NCBI GenBank assembly: GCA_002365865.1
Contig: DFAQ01000031.1
Span: 1 to 64,000 of the forward strand
Origin: Pelotomaculum sp. UBA3102
GTDB taxonomy: Bacteria > Bacillota > Desulfotomaculia > Desulfotomaculales > Pelotomaculaceae
Direction: 5' to 3'
DNA: 64,000 bases
In this document: in pieces, positions 28,483-37,576 of the stretch
How the letters are laid out: each line of letters begins with the position of its first letter
Position numbering within the stretch: the first letter of the stretch is position 1
Translations under genes and position numbers: made by a program
Notes under the pieces: generated by a model
What the model was told of the DNA's origin: nothing
Database searches by the model: none
The model's input: only the letters and a program-made list of their open reading frames with translations

Positions 28483-29040
28483 TTAAGCGCGCTTAATATA
28501 ATTCCCCGTTCTGGTATCAATCTGGAGTTTGTCGCCCACATTAATAAACAAAGGTACCTGGACTACGGCACCGGTTTCCAGGGTAGCCGGCTTGGAGCCG
28601 CCCGAAGCCGTGTCACCCTTAATACCGGGTACCGTTTCGGTAACTTCCAACTCAACAAAATTAGGCAGTTCCACACCGATTGATCTACCCTGAAAAGTCA
28701 GGATTTGAATATTCAGGTTATCTTTCAGGTACTTAACGGCATCGCCCAGCTGCTCGGCATCCATGGCCAGCTGGTCGTACGATTCCAGGTCCATAAAGTT
28801 ATAATCTTTACCGTCATGGTACAGGTACTGAACTTCGCGTCTTTCGATTCTGGCCTTGGGTATTTTTTCCCCGGCACTGAAAGTCTTTTCGATGACTGCA
28901 CCCGTCCGCATGTTCCTTAGTTTTGAGCGTACAAAAGCGGCACCTTTTCCCGGCTTAACGTGTTGAAACTCGATTACCTGAAATACTTCTCCATCCAACT
29001 CAATTGTGAGCCCGGTCTTGAAATCGTTGGTTGAAATCAA
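28483..29040 (-). CDS. efp: Elongation factor P
   Basis: Relieves ribosome stalling at polyproline stretches. The 185-aa three-domain beta-barrel protein has the KOW-like N-domain with the tip loop [17 protein letters not shown], whose Lys is the usual modification site, and the C-terminal signature [10 protein letters not shown]. It lies 28 nt after a Xaa-Pro peptidase gene, a common pairing. No EF-P modification genes (epmA/epmB) are in the window. Confidence 0.97.
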   Translation of the reverse strand: MISTNDFKTGLTIELDGEVFQVIEFQHVKPGKGAAFVRSKLRNMRTGAVIEKTFSAGEKIPKARIERREVQYLYHDGKDYNFMDLESYDQLAMDAEQLGDAVKYLKDNLNIQILTFQGRSIGVELPNFVELEVTETVPGIKGDTASGGSKPATLETGAVVQVPLFINVGDKLQIDTRTGNYIKRA

Positions 29041-29068
29041 TTCTTCCGCCTCCTGTAAGAAATATTTA

Positions 29069-30139
29069 TCATAAAACCATTAACTCTTCTTTGGGTGATT
29101 CATTTAATACCCTTGAACCGCTGTCTTCCACAAGCACCGTATCCTCAATCCTTACTCCTCCCCAATCAGGCAGGTAAATTCCAGGTTCAACGGTGACAAC
29201 CATGCCTGCCTGCAAAACAGTATGCTCCTTTGAGGATAACCTGGGGCTTTCATGTATGTTCAAACCCAGACCATGTCCGGTACTGTGGCCGAACTGTTTA
29301 CCGTAACCTCTGCTCTCAATTACCTTTCTGGCGGCAGCGTCAATTTCCGAGGCCTTTACCCCGGCCCTCACGGCAGAAACAGCTTTCACTTGGGCCTCCA
29401 AAACAATATTATAGATATCCTTCTGCTTCCGGTCCGGCCTGCCGACAACCACCGTTCTGGTCATATCGGAATGATAACCCCGGTAGACTGCGCCAAAGTC
29501 TATCGTGACCAGGTCGCCCTCCCTGACGATCCTTGTTGAAGCCACACCATGAGGGAGGGCTGAACGGGGTCCGGAAGCCACAATAAACTTAAAAGCGGCT
29601 CCGTCCGCTCCACAACTGCGCATGATATATTCCAACCGAAGTGAAATTTCCCGCTCGGAAATCCCCGGCCTGACAACGGGCAGTATCCGGCCAAACGCCT
29701 CATCGGTAAGCTGCACCGCTTCGGTAATATTTTTTATTTCACCTTCGTCCTTACAGAGTCTTAATTCCTCTACCAGGCCCCCGGCAGGTTTCAGATTCAC
29801 CCCCGACAGCTTATCTTCCATGGCAGCATACTGGTTATACGTCAGGTGGTCCCCCTCGCAACCCATCACGATAATGCCGTTTTCCGCGATCGCCTCCGGC
29901 AAAGATTCAAGGTAAGAATCTTTAACTTCGATGATTTCAAACCCCGGGCACTCCCGCAATGCCTGCCCTGTGTAACGAAAATCAGTCAATAAGTAAACTT
30001 TTTCCCTGCAAACTAAAAGAGCGCCGGCGGTACCGGAAAAACCGCTCAGGTAAAAACGGTTTTCCGGACTTGTGATATAAAAAGCATCCACCCCGGCACC
30101 TTTCATCAGCCGGCGTAGTCTCCCAATCCTCAGTCCCAA
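29069..30139 (-). CDS. Xaa-Pro aminopeptidase/dipeptidase (M24B)
   Basis: Metallopeptidase cleaving X-Pro bonds. The 356-aa protein has an N-terminal creatinase-like domain (about 1-125) and a pita-bread catalytic domain with metal ligands visible in [19 protein letters not shown] (two Asp), [15 protein letters not shown] (His), VTVEPGIYL (Glu) and VRIEDTVLV (Glu). It precedes efp and follows aroQ (16-nt gap), a frequent aroQ-pepP-efp order in Firmicutes. YqhT/PapA naming varies, so no symbol is given. Confidence 0.94.
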   Translation of the reverse strand: MGLRIGRLRRLMKGAGVDAFYITSPENRFYLSGFSGTAGALLVCREKVYLLTDFRYTGQALRECPGFEIIEVKDSYLESLPEAIAENGIIVMGCEGDHLTYNQYAAMEDKLSGVNLKPAGGLVEELRLCKDEGEIKNITEAVQLTDEAFGRILPVVRPGISEREISLRLEYIMRSCGADGAAFKFIVASGPRSALPHGVASTRIVREGDLVTIDFGAVYRGYHSDMTRTVVVGRPDRKQKDIYNIVLEAQVKAVSAVRAGVKASEIDAAARKVIESRGYGKQFGHSTGHGLGLNIHESPRLSSKEHTVLQAGMVVTVEPGIYLPDWGGVRIEDTVLVEDSGSRVLNESPKEELMVL

Positions 30140-30154
30140 TATAACTCCTCCTGT

Positions 30155-30589
30155 TTACGCACCTGCTAATTCAACCGCAGCTCTCAAAGCCAAGAAATAC
30201 CCGCTAACCCCCAGCCCGCTGATCTGTCCTGCGGCCGCAGGGGCAATCACGGAATGATTGCGGAAATCCTCCCGGGCATATATGTTGGAAAGGTGTACTT
30301 CGACAGTGGGGATTTCAATGGATAAAACGGCGTCATGCAGGGCAAAGCTATAGTGGCTGTAAGCCCCGGGGTTAAAAACAACGGCGGCAAATTCCACCGC
30401 TGCATGATGCAAAATATCAATTAACTCTCCTTCATGATTCGACTGCCGGCAGGTTATTTCAACTCCAAGTCTTTCAGCCAGGTTAATCAGGTCCCGGTTA
30501 AGCTCATCAAGTGTGCGGCTTCCATATACAGCAGGTTCCCTCTTCCCCAAGAGATTTAAATTCGGGCCGTGCAATACCAAAATTTTCAA
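30155..30589 (-). CDS. aroQ: 3-dehydroquinate dehydratase, type II
   Basis: Third step of the shikimate pathway. The 144-aa protein begins MKILVLHGPNLNLLGKREP, the type II signature with the catalytic Tyr in PAVYGSRTL, then SNHEGELID, FNPGAYSHYSFAL and VEVHLSNIYAREDFR. The other shikimate genes, aroB, K, C and E, are clustered at 56.6-60.3 kb of this window. Confidence 0.97.
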   Translation of the reverse strand: MKILVLHGPNLNLLGKREPAVYGSRTLDELNRDLINLAERLGVEITCRQSNHEGELIDILHHAAVEFAAVVFNPGAYSHYSFALHDAVLSIEIPTVEVHLSNIYAREDFRNHSVIAPAAAGQISGLGVSGYFLALRAAVELAGA

Positions 30590-30709
30590 TCATAACCACC
30601 CCTTAAACCGGATGGCAACATTTTACCACAAGATACTTTTATACGCCAGAAACTCGCCCCGATCCATGTTTTTACCGGAATTTTTACCTGATCAACAGGT
30701 TTATGCTTC

Positions 30710-32059
30710 TTATTGCCCGCTCGTAGTCAAACCGGTTACCCTTAGAGTCGGAGCCCCACTGCCTCCGAAAAACTTTAAATCATCTCCCACGGCATCAATA
30801 CCGGCCAGGAGTTCAATTATGTTTCCCCCCATAGCCATACCACGAACCGGCGCGTCAAAATCTCCGTCCTTGATTAACAATCCGGCTACTCCCACTGAAA
30901 AGTCTCCGGATATAGGATTCGCGGTATGCATTCCCATAACCTCCGTGATATACAAGCCGTCCGCCACTTCTTTCACCAGCTTTTCCACCGGTGTAGCACC
31001 GGCCTCAATAAAAAAGTTAGTAGTCCCAACCTCGGGGGTTCCTTTAAATGAACTGCGTACACCGTTGCCGGTCGATTGAACGCCGTCTCTGGCGGCACTG
31101 TATGTATTATAAAGATACCCCTTGAGAATCCCGCCTTCAATAAGCATAGACCTGGAAGTCGGCACCCCCTCACCGTCAAAAGGAGCTGACGCTATGCCAC
31201 CCGGCAGCGCCCCGTCATCTATAATCGTTACTTTCTCCGAAGCCACGCGGGTGCCGGTTTTTCCGGCAAACAACGACCGGCCTTTTTGTACTGCGTCTCC
31301 CGTAAGAGCCGGGCCGATTAAACCAAGAAAACCGGCGGCCACGTAAGGATCTAAAATAACCGGTACTTTACGGGTGCTCACAGGAACTGCTCCCAGCATT
31401 CTTACAGCACGCCGGGCGGCATCCTTTCCCACTGCCTCAGGTTTTAACCGGTTGAATTTCAAGCCGAAATCCAGGGCGAACCCCGTCTGGCTGTCATTGC
31501 CCTCCCCGGCGGCCAGGGCCAGGTAAATACCGCAGTAAGCCCCTCTGTAAGTTAATTTCATACCCAGGCTGTTGACAATAGTAACCAAGCCTTCTCCGTC
31601 CTGGTAAGTAGAACTTTCGATAACCTTTACCCTGGGATCATATGAACGGGCCGCTTCCTCCATGGATTTTGCCAGGCTTATTTTTTGCTCAACGGTAGCC
31701 CCCTTGATGTCCGGATCATAAAGGTCGAGTTCAGGGTAAGCCGGTCCGGGCGGCGGCAGGCGCAGATACGGATCATCCGAGGCATTCAGGCAATTGGCCA
31801 GCGCCTGCTTGACGGCTTCCTCAATGCCACGGTTGCTTAAATCCGTACTAAAAGCAAATCCCGTACGGTTGTCCCGGAATACCCGCAGGCCCATACCACG
31901 GTCTTCGGCGAGCTTCATCGTATCTACACTGCCGCCCCTGACTTCGATATTCAACTGACTGCTCTTGCTGACAAACACCTCCGCCATTTGAGCGCCGGAA
32001 CGGACGGCTTTTCTTACGGCAGTCTCTGCTATATCAACGAATATACTTTCTCGTTCCAC
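30710..32059 (-). CDS. pmbA: TldE/PmbA-type metallopeptidase partner
   Basis: U62-family protein of about 449 aa that forms a heterodimer with TldD; TldD/E removes leader peptides from RiPP precursors and degrades disordered peptides. It has the PmbA domain layout with VEVRGGSVDTMKLAEDRGMGLRVF and GVPTSRSMLIEGGILKGYLYN but no HExxxH motif, as expected for the E subunit. GTG 32059 is chosen, with AAAGGAG upstream; the extra N-terminal residues of a longer reading are unlike the family. It sits downstream of tldD, separated by a short YabG-like gene. Confidence 0.92.
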   Translation of the reverse strand: MERESIFVDIAETAVRKAVRSGAQMAEVFVSKSSQLNIEVRGGSVDTMKLAEDRGMGLRVFRDNRTGFAFSTDLSNRGIEEAVKQALANCLNASDDPYLRLPPPGPAYPELDLYDPDIKGATVEQKISLAKSMEEAARSYDPRVKVIESSTYQDGEGLVTIVNSLGMKLTYRGAYCGIYLALAAGEGNDSQTGFALDFGLKFNRLKPEAVGKDAARRAVRMLGAVPVSTRKVPVILDPYVAAGFLGLIGPALTGDAVQKGRSLFAGKTGTRVASEKVTIIDDGALPGGIASAPFDGEGVPTSRSMLIEGGILKGYLYNTYSAARDGVQSTGNGVRSSFKGTPEVGTTNFFIEAGATPVEKLVKEVADGLYITEVMGMHTANPISGDFSVGVAGLLIKDGDFDAPVRGMAMGGNIIELLAGIDAVGDDLKFFGGSGAPTLRVTGLTTSGQ

Positions 32060-32131
32060 GTTAAAACAGCTCCTTTTTCGATATTCCAAATAGTATAATT
32101 CAATGGAAGTCAGACTATTCCTTTAAGAGAA

Positions 32132-32164
32132 GCACTAAAACTGCCGCGGCGGCAGTTTTAGTGC
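32132..32164 (-). terminator. Perfect 16-bp palindrome at the end of the YabG-like gene
   Basis: GCACTAAAACTGCCGC, one central base, then its exact reverse complement. The stop codon of the YabG-like gene and its last codon lie inside the stem. Either strand can form a very stable hairpin, but no U-run follows, so it may be a transcript-end or processing structure or a protein-binding operator. Confidence 0.55.
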
Positions 32165-32370
32165 ACAAAGTTCGGTGCTGCCAGGGCCAGCAGGTTTCTC
32201 GCTGAAATAGGTGCCAGATCTCGTACTGAAGCTTCAACTATGAGGCTGGGATCAAGAAGAGCCAGAATTGCCACTCTTTCCCCCGTTTCCTGGTTGGTAT
32301 AAAAACCGATTATGCAAAATTGCATTTCCTCTCCGTAAATCTTTCTGGTAACAATGTCTCCGATTTTCAT
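32158..32370 (-). CDS. Small protein resembling the N-terminal domain of YabG
   Basis: A 70-aa protein, MKIGDIVTRKIYGEEMQFCIIGF..., that resembles the first ~70 residues of the sporulation protease YabG (IGDMVARKSY-type start, then an Ile/Phe-rich small barrel) but ends before any protease domain. ATG 32370 has GGGGG 8-9 nt upstream; a longer in-frame start at 32409 lacks a ribosome-binding site. It lies between tldD and pmbA. Full YabG trims spore-coat proteins; this short form cannot be a protease and its role is unknown. It may be a domain remnant or an adaptor. Confidence 0.6.
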   Translation of the reverse strand: MKIGDIVTRKIYGEEMQFCIIGFYTNQETGERVAILALLDPSLIVEASVRDLAPISARNLLALAAPNFVH

Positions 32371-32612
32371 CTCGATACCCCCTGTGAAACCGGCGAAGAA
32401 TTCAGTCATTCTGGTATTCGTGCTGCTACACTTAACATATGCCCCTGTAAAAAGAGTTGTGTATGAAAACCTCCGGTTAAAAAGGCAAACAAGACCAATA
32501 AAAGGGGGGATTCCCGGGAAAACGCGGAGTTATTCCCGTTCGCTCCGGCGCTTGGCACCGGCGGCAACCATGGCTTGCTGAGGTCAAAACCGGAACGTCC
32601 GGCAATACGCTG

Positions 32613-34031
32613 TTAAATACGCCTTATTTTACCGTTGGTTCCACCATGACCGGTCCCGCCGACAACGAGCTCCTTTATCGCCATGGTAGGCTGGGCATCG
32701 CTCACCGGCATACCCTGGCCGTCCTTGCCGCAGGTACCGATGGTAAACCCCAGGTCACTCCCCACCATTTCGACAATCTGAAGCACCTCGGGGCCGTTAC
32801 CTGTCAGGGTAGCACCCCGGACCATCGGGCCGATTTCACCGTCCTCGATCAAATAGCCTTCCACAACATCAAAAACAAAATCTCCCGTAGTCGTGTTTAC
32901 CTGGCCGCCACCCATTTTCTTAACCAGTAACCCGTTCTTAGTCTCCCTGATAATCTTCTGCGGGTCGGTCTTTCCCGGTGCAATATATGTATTTCCCATT
33001 CTGGGTATCGGTTTATGCTGGTAGGATTCCCTGCGGCCGTGACCGTTTGACTGTCTGCCGTCCTTTGCCGCGGTCAACCGGTCATACAAAAAATCAGTAA
33101 GCACGCCTGCTTCAATCAAGTTTACACTCCGGGCAGGCACGCCTTCGTCGTCAAACCGGTACGAACCGTAACGATTGTCTATAGTGGCATCGTCGACCAC
33201 GGTAACTTCCGGGGAAGCAACCTTTTGTCCTTTTTTACCCGCGTATACTGATATATCTTTCTGGACCAGGTCGGCCTCCAGTCCGTGGCCGCAAGCCTCA
33301 TGAATCATGGTACCCCCTGCTTCAGCGGCCATAACCACAGGCATCCTGCCCGCGGGAGCCGGCCTGGCCTTGAGCATTTCCACCGCCCTTTGCGCCGCAC
33401 CGGCGGCAACCTGTTCAGGTTGGTAATTCTCAAACAGCTCAAAACCGCAAAGGCTGCCAACCGCTTCGATCCCGGTTTGAATCACCGGACCCGAAGCGGC
33501 CACAGCCTGTACCAAGAGCCGGGTGCGGATACGCTCGTCTGCTACATATTCCCCCGCGCTGTTGGCAATAATCACTTTTTGAACCACATCTCCGTATCCG
33601 ACAATTACCTGTTTGATCTGTTCGTTATCTACCGCACGTGCCGCCTGATCAGCAGCTTCCACTACCTTTACCTTGCGGCCCGCGGGAACGTCCTCCGGTC
33701 GCTCTTTAAACGAAAAATTAACCGGTGATTTCACCGTCCGCAAGTCCAGGTTGACTTCTTTTTTGTTTCCTTGAACCGCATGGCTGACAATACCGGCGGC
33801 ACCGACCAATCCCTTGCGGGAAAGGTCGTTGGTATAAGCATAGGCAGTAGAATCTCCTGAGAGAACGCGTATACCCGCGCCTATATCCAGACCTGATTGT
33901 ACTCGCTCAATTTTCCCGGCTTCACATCTTATTCCGGTGGTTTGTTTGTTTTCAATAAAAATATCGGCAAAATCGCCCCCTTTAGCCAGTGCGGCATCTA
34001 ATACTTCTTTTAAAACCTGTTTATCTATCAA
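32613..34031 (-). CDS. tldD: TldD metallopeptidase
   Basis: Zinc-dependent catalytic subunit of TldD/E. The 472-aa protein has the active-site motif HEACGHGLEAD (about 249-259, HExxxH), preceded by VVMAAEAGGTMI and followed by VTVVDDATIDNRYGSYRFDDEG. The C-terminal half has the beta-sheet-rich TldD fold with GTCGKDGQGMPVSDAQPTMAIKELVVGG. A partner pmbA lies downstream. No RiPP precursor was recognised nearby, so the pair is probably a housekeeping peptidase. Confidence 0.95.
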   Translation of the reverse strand: MIDKQVLKEVLDAALAKGGDFADIFIENKQTTGIRCEAGKIERVQSGLDIGAGIRVLSGDSTAYAYTNDLSRKGLVGAAGIVSHAVQGNKKEVNLDLRTVKSPVNFSFKERPEDVPAGRKVKVVEAADQAARAVDNEQIKQVIVGYGDVVQKVIIANSAGEYVADERIRTRLLVQAVAASGPVIQTGIEAVGSLCGFELFENYQPEQVAAGAAQRAVEMLKARPAPAGRMPVVMAAEAGGTMIHEACGHGLEADLVQKDISVYAGKKGQKVASPEVTVVDDATIDNRYGSYRFDDEGVPARSVNLIEAGVLTDFLYDRLTAAKDGRQSNGHGRRESYQHKPIPRMGNTYIAPGKTDPQKIIRETKNGLLVKKMGGGQVNTTTGDFVFDVVEGYLIEDGEIGPMVRGATLTGNGPEVLQIVEMVGSDLGFTIGTCGKDGQGMPVSDAQPTMAIKELVVGGTGHGGTNGKIRRI

Positions 34032-34149
34032 AGGAATTACCCCCTGTCAAACATTTATTTATTATTTCTGGTTTTGATCCATTAGTTTGTCCGGTTTACC
34101 AATTTTTATAAAGAAATTTCGGTTTTAATGACCACAAAAGATGCTTATT

Positions 34150-34488
34150 TCAAGACAAATATTGAGCTATAAGGGCGAGAACCAGTAAATGAAAGCACTG
34201 GTCAACAGCTATATCCATCCACTGCAAACCAACGGCATGATTAACCTTCCGCACCCAAAACCGCACAAACTTCCTTTGATCCAAAAACAAATGACTGAAA
34301 AAGATTGCGGATACAGCCGGAAAGTTTAAACCGTCCGCAGGTATGGCCGCAATATAGACTATGAAGGTATAGACCATACAATGAACCAAAAGGGCGGTTC
34401 TATTATGGTTTTTTTTAGCCATCCACCCCGTCTGAAAAATAAAATCACCCGTCAGGTGGCCGATAAACAACCATGCAAATAAATTCAC
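34150..34488 (-). CDS. DUF3307 membrane protein
   Basis: A 112-aa protein with an N-terminal LFIGHLTGDFIFQTGWMAKKN motif and about three hydrophobic segments, matching DUF3307. Conserved HLTGDF and HLFLDQRKF His/Asp positions could bind metal, but no function is established for the family. It stands alone between tldD and the pilus-associated region and could be transcribed from either unit. Confidence 0.75.
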   Translation of the reverse strand: MNLFAWLFIGHLTGDFIFQTGWMAKKNHNRTALLVHCMVYTFIVYIAAIPADGLNFPAVSAIFFSHLFLDQRKFVRFWVRKVNHAVGLQWMDIAVDQCFHLLVLALIAQYLS

Positions 34489-34522
34489 TTCTTTTACTCC
34501 TCCGGTGACGACATTGCGGGTT

Positions 34523-34939
34523 TTAGCCTTCTATAACCACAGAACCCAGGCGGACGCTTAAAAATGTTTTTACTTCTAAAATTTTTGCCAGCTCCTCCCT
34601 GGTGACAAAAGTCCGGTTCTGAATTATCTGCGGCGGCTTGACAAGAAAAATTTTACTCCCGTTTTTAACTCCGGTATACTTTCCGGGCCAAATCCGCACC
34701 GTCAGTCCCTGCCTATTAATAACCACCGCCCGTTGACTTTCATCGTAAACCACTTCAGCACCTGTTGCTTCAGCTACAGCCCTTAACGGCACTAATATAT
34801 TTCGCCCCTCTACTACGGGCGTGACATCGGGATTAATCAGAAATTGGTTGACAACCAATGAATAATTTGCCGCCTCAGAAAAAGCGGGCATAACCAATAA
34901 CAGGCATAAAGTTAAAATAAATATTGCTTTCGCTCTCAT
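34523..34939 (-). CDS. Secreted stalk-domain protein (copper amine oxidase N-terminal-like)
   Basis: A 138-aa exported protein with a signal peptide (MRAKAIFILTLCLLLVMPAF, cleavage near SEA/AN) and one stalk or copper-amine-oxidase-N domain: LVPLRAVAEATGAEVVYDE then RAVVINRQGLTVRIWPGKY and FVTREELAKILEVK. Such domains are common in secreted Clostridial proteins and probably bind cell wall or other surface polymers. It follows the HD-GYP gene by 28 nt, so it is likely at the end of the distal pilus transcript. Confidence 0.82.
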   Translation of the reverse strand: MRAKAIFILTLCLLLVMPAFSEAANYSLVVNQFLINPDVTPVVEGRNILVPLRAVAEATGAEVVYDESQRAVVINRQGLTVRIWPGKYTGVKNGSKIFLVKPPQIIQNRTFVTREELAKILEVKTFLSVRLGSVVIEG

Positions 34940-34967
34940 GCAGCACCAACCTCCGCAGAGTTTAAAA

Positions 34968-36122
34968 CTACCTGCCTACAATATCGTCTACAACACTGGT
35001 AAAAATGTCCACCAGCACCGGGTCGAAATAAGTACCTGAAAGACGCTTTAATTCTAAAATTGCTGCTTCTTTTTCTTTTCCCTGACAATAATGCCGGTCT
35101 ACAGTAAGATTGTCAAAATGATCGGCTATGGCTATAATGCGGGCAAATCGGGGTATTTCATTACCCTTCAGCCCCGTGGGATACCCCGTCCCGTCAAACT
35201 TCTCCCGGTGATAAAGCACCCCTTCCCAGATCTGCTTGGCCATGTAATGTGGTTCCACCTGATAAATAATCTGCGCCCCGATGACAGGGTACTTTTTTAT
35301 TAATTCCAGCTTATCGGAACCCAGGGAAACCGTCTGCAACAAAATTTGGTCCGGAATGCAAACCTTCCCCACGTCATGAAGCAGTGCCGCCTTCTCCAAA
35401 ATTTCCAGCCTGGTACTGATCATTTCTAATTTTTCACCTATTACTCTTGCGTAACGGCTCACTCTTTCTGAGTGGCCTTTATTATACACATCCCTGCTGT
35501 CAATGGCCGCAACCAGATTTTTTAACAAACTGTCCCAAAAAAGATTTTGATGGGTAAATTTCCGGCTGTTTTCAATTATTTGGGCCGTGTACCGGCACAG
35601 GTCAATACAAACAGACAAGTCAACACCGGTAAATAACCTACCCTCTTTTTTATTAATCAGCTGCAGACAACCGATGGCTTCCTGGTCCAACATCAAGGGC
35701 ACGGCCAGCATGGTCCTGGTGACAAAACCCGTTTTATCGTCAAAATGCCCGGCCCAACGTTCATCTTTCCTGACATCGTTTATCAGCACGGGTTCCCTGC
35801 TTTCTATCACCTGCCCGGCCAAACCCTCACCGTAACGCAGGCGTAAGCCTTTCAAAAGATCTGATTTAGACCCGCGCGCCAAGACGGGCACCAGGTATTC
35901 CCTGTCTTCAGAAAGCAGCCACATGGTCCCTGCCTCGGCTTTCATAAACTGTAAAGACTGATCCAAAACTACGGCAATAGATTTTTCAAAATCAAGGGTT
36001 CTGTTCAGGGAAATACTGACTTCCAGGAAACTTTCCAATTCGGTTATTTTAGATTTTAAACCGGTAATAAGGTTAGATTCTGCCGTCCCGGCCCGGCCGG
36101 GCTTTGCTCCTATATTATCCAT
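34968..36122 (-). CDS. GAF/HD-GYP c-di-GMP phosphodiesterase
   Basis: A 384-aa cytoplasmic signalling protein with a short N-terminal coiled coil (about 15-40), a GAF domain (about 45-175, with LLSEDREYLVPVLARG and INDVRKDERWAGHF) and an HD-GYP domain (about 190-380). The metal-binding motifs are visible: GHSERVSRYA, LLHDVGKVCIPD and REKFDGTGYPTGLKGNEI. The family hydrolyses c-di-GMP. It lies 30 nt after pilO of the distal pilus cluster, so it probably adjusts c-di-GMP in connection with pilus function. The GAF ligand is unknown. Confidence 0.9.
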   Translation of the reverse strand: MDNIGAKPGRAGTAESNLITGLKSKITELESFLEVSISLNRTLDFEKSIAVVLDQSLQFMKAEAGTMWLLSEDREYLVPVLARGSKSDLLKGLRLRYGEGLAGQVIESREPVLINDVRKDERWAGHFDDKTGFVTRTMLAVPLMLDQEAIGCLQLINKKEGRLFTGVDLSVCIDLCRYTAQIIENSRKFTHQNLFWDSLLKNLVAAIDSRDVYNKGHSERVSRYARVIGEKLEMISTRLEILEKAALLHDVGKVCIPDQILLQTVSLGSDKLELIKKYPVIGAQIIYQVEPHYMAKQIWEGVLYHREKFDGTGYPTGLKGNEIPRFARIIAIADHFDNLTVDRHYCQGKEKEAAILELKRLSGTYFDPVLVDIFTSVVDDIVGR

Positions 36123-36152
36123 CCGGGTCGACCCCTCTCTAAGGCCAGAGTC

Positions 36153-36917
36153 TTAATTATATACCCTTGCATTGACTGACCGGGAAATATCTTCCGTTAC
36201 CGGGGACAGGTGCATCATGTCCGGCGGCGTCCGGAAGGAATTATAGCGCCCGACCGCCCATTTGATCACCTGTTCAAGTTTTAACCTGGTCCCCGGCGCC
36301 GGGTCGGTAAACGTGACCAGATCGAAAGTCGCCTCGACCCTGCCGTCCTGGGCTGGAACAACTTCGACGGTATTATCTTCAGATAAACCGGCTTCACGGG
36401 CACCGGCATCCTCCGGTGCTTCCTCCTGTTTTTCTTTAAACGGCTCTACCTTTAATCTCCTGAGTTCAGACAGGTCGGGCAACGCTTCCATTTCAGCAAT
36501 GAAATCAATAACTCCGGGATAATCACCCCGGACTTGAAACCGGAAAGGCAATTCGAGATAAACTTCCCGGTCAATAATCGCCGAAGGTTTAAAGGAAACT
36601 ATCTCGACACCCGACTCTTTAGCTTCCATCCCGATCTGAACCAGGGCCAGCCCGTCATCCATTACATTATCAAACACCGGTTTTAGCTGGTTAAGCATTT
36701 CTTCCGCCCTTTCGGCAAGCTCGGTTTCTTTCTTTTGTGATTTAACCACTGTTTCGGCAGCCTGCAATTTTGATTGCATTTCCTCCAAAATGTCCTTATT
36801 CTCACCATGTGCTACTATCTGAGGAATTAACAGAAATTTGGCCATTACAAATCCTAAAACAGCAATCCCCAGGACGGCCAGTAAAATTTTCTCGCGCGTT
36901 TGAAGCCGCTGCCACAT
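36153..36917 (-). CDS. pilO: Type IV pilus assembly protein PilO (distal cluster)
   Basis: Inner-membrane alignment protein. The 254-aa protein has one N-terminal transmembrane helix (about 10-28, ILLAVLGIAVLGFVMAKFLL), a coiled coil (about 38-75) and a periplasm-type ferredoxin-like domain containing LPFRFQVRGDYPGVIDFIAEMEALPDL, the standard PilO feature. A Glu/Ala-rich insertion follows (about 170-195). Its start codon shares a base with the pilN stop. Confidence 0.85.
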   Translation of the reverse strand: MWQRLQTREKILLAVLGIAVLGFVMAKFLLIPQIVAHGENKDILEEMQSKLQAAETVVKSQKKETELAERAEEMLNQLKPVFDNVMDDGLALVQIGMEAKESGVEIVSFKPSAIIDREVYLELPFRFQVRGDYPGVIDFIAEMEALPDLSELRRLKVEPFKEKQEEAPEDAGAREAGLSEDNTVEVVPAQDGRVEATFDLVTFTDPAPGTRLKLEQVIKWAVGRYNSFRTPPDMMHLSPVTEDISRSVNARVYN

Positions 36918-37576
36918 TACCGGCCACCCTCCTTGATCGTTGCGGACACCCTGAATTTCTTGACCGCCATGTATTTTTCATCTTCAAACAATTCAACAAG
37001 TAAAGCACTGCTAAAGTAGGGCATTTGGTTCAGGTTGTTGACAAAAACACCAACCGAAGCTACCGTGCGTGAATAACCTGCAACTGCCAGGGTATCGGGA
37101 ACCGGCACCGCCGATTGCTCCTCAGCTTCCGGCCCCGTATCCGTCTCCTGTTTGCCGGATGCGGTTTTATTTTCTTGAGCAGGCTGCTCCGGCCCTACCT
37201 GCCGTTCGGCACAATAAATATCTATACTTTCCAGCCACATATCCGTAGGTAAATTATAATTAATGTCTTCCAGGACGCAGGCCCAGGTCTGTCTTTTTTT
37301 AAGCAGTTCTTTAAATTCATTGACAGCTTTTTCGTTGTCCAGCCGCTGCTTTTTAATTGCTTCGACTTTCTTGACTGCAACCTGCACCTGCTTAAATTTT
37401 TCTTCAGTGGCAGCCAATTCTTTCTTGGTGGAGTAGAAATTAAATAAAAAAATACCGTACCCGGTGAAAAGAGACACTACCGCCAGGGTTACAACCACTC
37501 TTTTCACCAGCTTACCGACATCAATGCTTATATTCCGCTGAAGCTTATTAGGGAGGAGATTTACCCGGTACCTCAA
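36917..37576 (-). CDS. pilN: Type IV pilus assembly protein PilN (distal cluster)
   Basis: A 219-aa bitopic protein with a short cytoplasmic N-terminus beginning YRVNLLPNKL (the PilN N-terminal INLLP motif that docks into PilM), a transmembrane helix (about 27-48), a coiled coil (about 50-95) and an extracytoplasmic domain with LPTDMWLESIDIY and FVNNLNQMPYFSSALL. A Gln/Glu-rich low-complexity insert lies near 125-150. It overlaps pilM by 4 bases. Confidence 0.86.
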   Translation of the reverse strand: MRYRVNLLPNKLQRNISIDVGKLVKRVVVTLAVVSLFTGYGIFLFNFYSTKKELAATEEKFKQVQVAVKKVEAIKKQRLDNEKAVNEFKELLKKRQTWACVLEDINYNLPTDMWLESIDIYCAERQVGPEQPAQENKTASGKQETDTGPEAEEQSAVPVPDTLAVAGYSRTVASVGVFVNNLNQMPYFSSALLVELFEDEKYMAVKKFRVSATIKEGGR

